A stretch of DNA of 16,152 nt, from NCBI GenBank assembly GCA_003864535.1, contig BHEQ01000014.1, forward strand, positions 1-16,152, written 5' to 3'. Below are positions 16,098 through 16,152 of this stretch, one piece after another. This DNA comes from Gammaproteobacteria bacterium (GTDB lineage: Bacteria; Pseudomonadota; Gammaproteobacteria; Cardiobacteriales; Wohlfahrtiimonadaceae). The notes below the pieces were generated by a model that did no database searches, was not told where the DNA came from, and saw only the letters and a list, made by a program, of their open reading frames with translations. Position numbers and translations under genes: made by a program. Position 1 is the first letter of the stretch. Every line of letters starts with the position of its first letter.

Positions 16098-16152
16098 AAT
16101 TATATCCTTTTATTTTATCTGATCAAAAGTTCATTTAGTGATTATATGATCA

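Noticed and set aside
16120..16152. Two TGATCA hexamers upstream of the rpiB-like gene
   Set aside because: They could be SorC half-sites, but a six-base palindrome twice at the window edge is too little to call an operator.

Overview
The window looks like chromosomal DNA of a low-to-moderate GC gammaproteobacterium. The evidence is a betI-betB-betA choline operon in the gammaproteobacterial order, a close GntR-type gluconate repressor, an Edd-type 6-phosphogluconate dehydratase and a DbpA-type RNA helicase. The genus cannot be fixed from sequence alone. Almost every gene is on the minus strand; only a decayed D-aminoacylase gene and a ridA-like gene run on the plus strand.

Layout. (1) Positions 3-3981 hold betIBA, which converts choline to the osmoprotectant glycine betaine, with a perfect 28-bp palindrome upstream that fits a BetI operator. 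(2) Positions 4305-11402 form a sugar-acid block transcribed right to left: gntR, a three-part TRAP transporter (dctP, dctQ, dctM), gntK and edd. A 28-bp perfect palindrome made of two abutting GntR-like operators lies directly in front of dctP. The simplest reading is a gluconate regulon: a TRAP system imports gluconate, GntK phosphorylates it and Edd dehydrates 6-phosphogluconate into the Entner-Doudoroff pathway. No eda (aldolase) is in the window. (3) Positions 11499-13015 hold a 5'-truncated D-aminoacylase pseudogene with an in-frame stop, overlapped by an intact RidA-family gene. (4) Positions 13057-14454 hold dbpA, convergent with ridA. (5) Positions 14628-16097 hold an rpiB-like sugar-phosphate isomerase followed by a SorC-family regulator, probably one end of a pentose or polyol catabolic operon that continues beyond the right edge.

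The main unexplained structure is a repeat family that forms imperfect hairpins. There are two full 121-bp copies (1744-1864 and 9008-9128), a compact 85-bp copy in inverse orientation (6104-6188) and a decayed copy (4189 to about 4290). All are intergenic. One separates betB from betA and another separates dctP from dctQ, so they may shape expression within operons. Paired changes between the two full copies keep the stem intact. A second, unrelated GC-rich palindromic element and several short tandem duplications (9, 12, 12 and 14 bp) fill other gaps. No tRNA, rRNA, CRISPR array or transposase gene was found.
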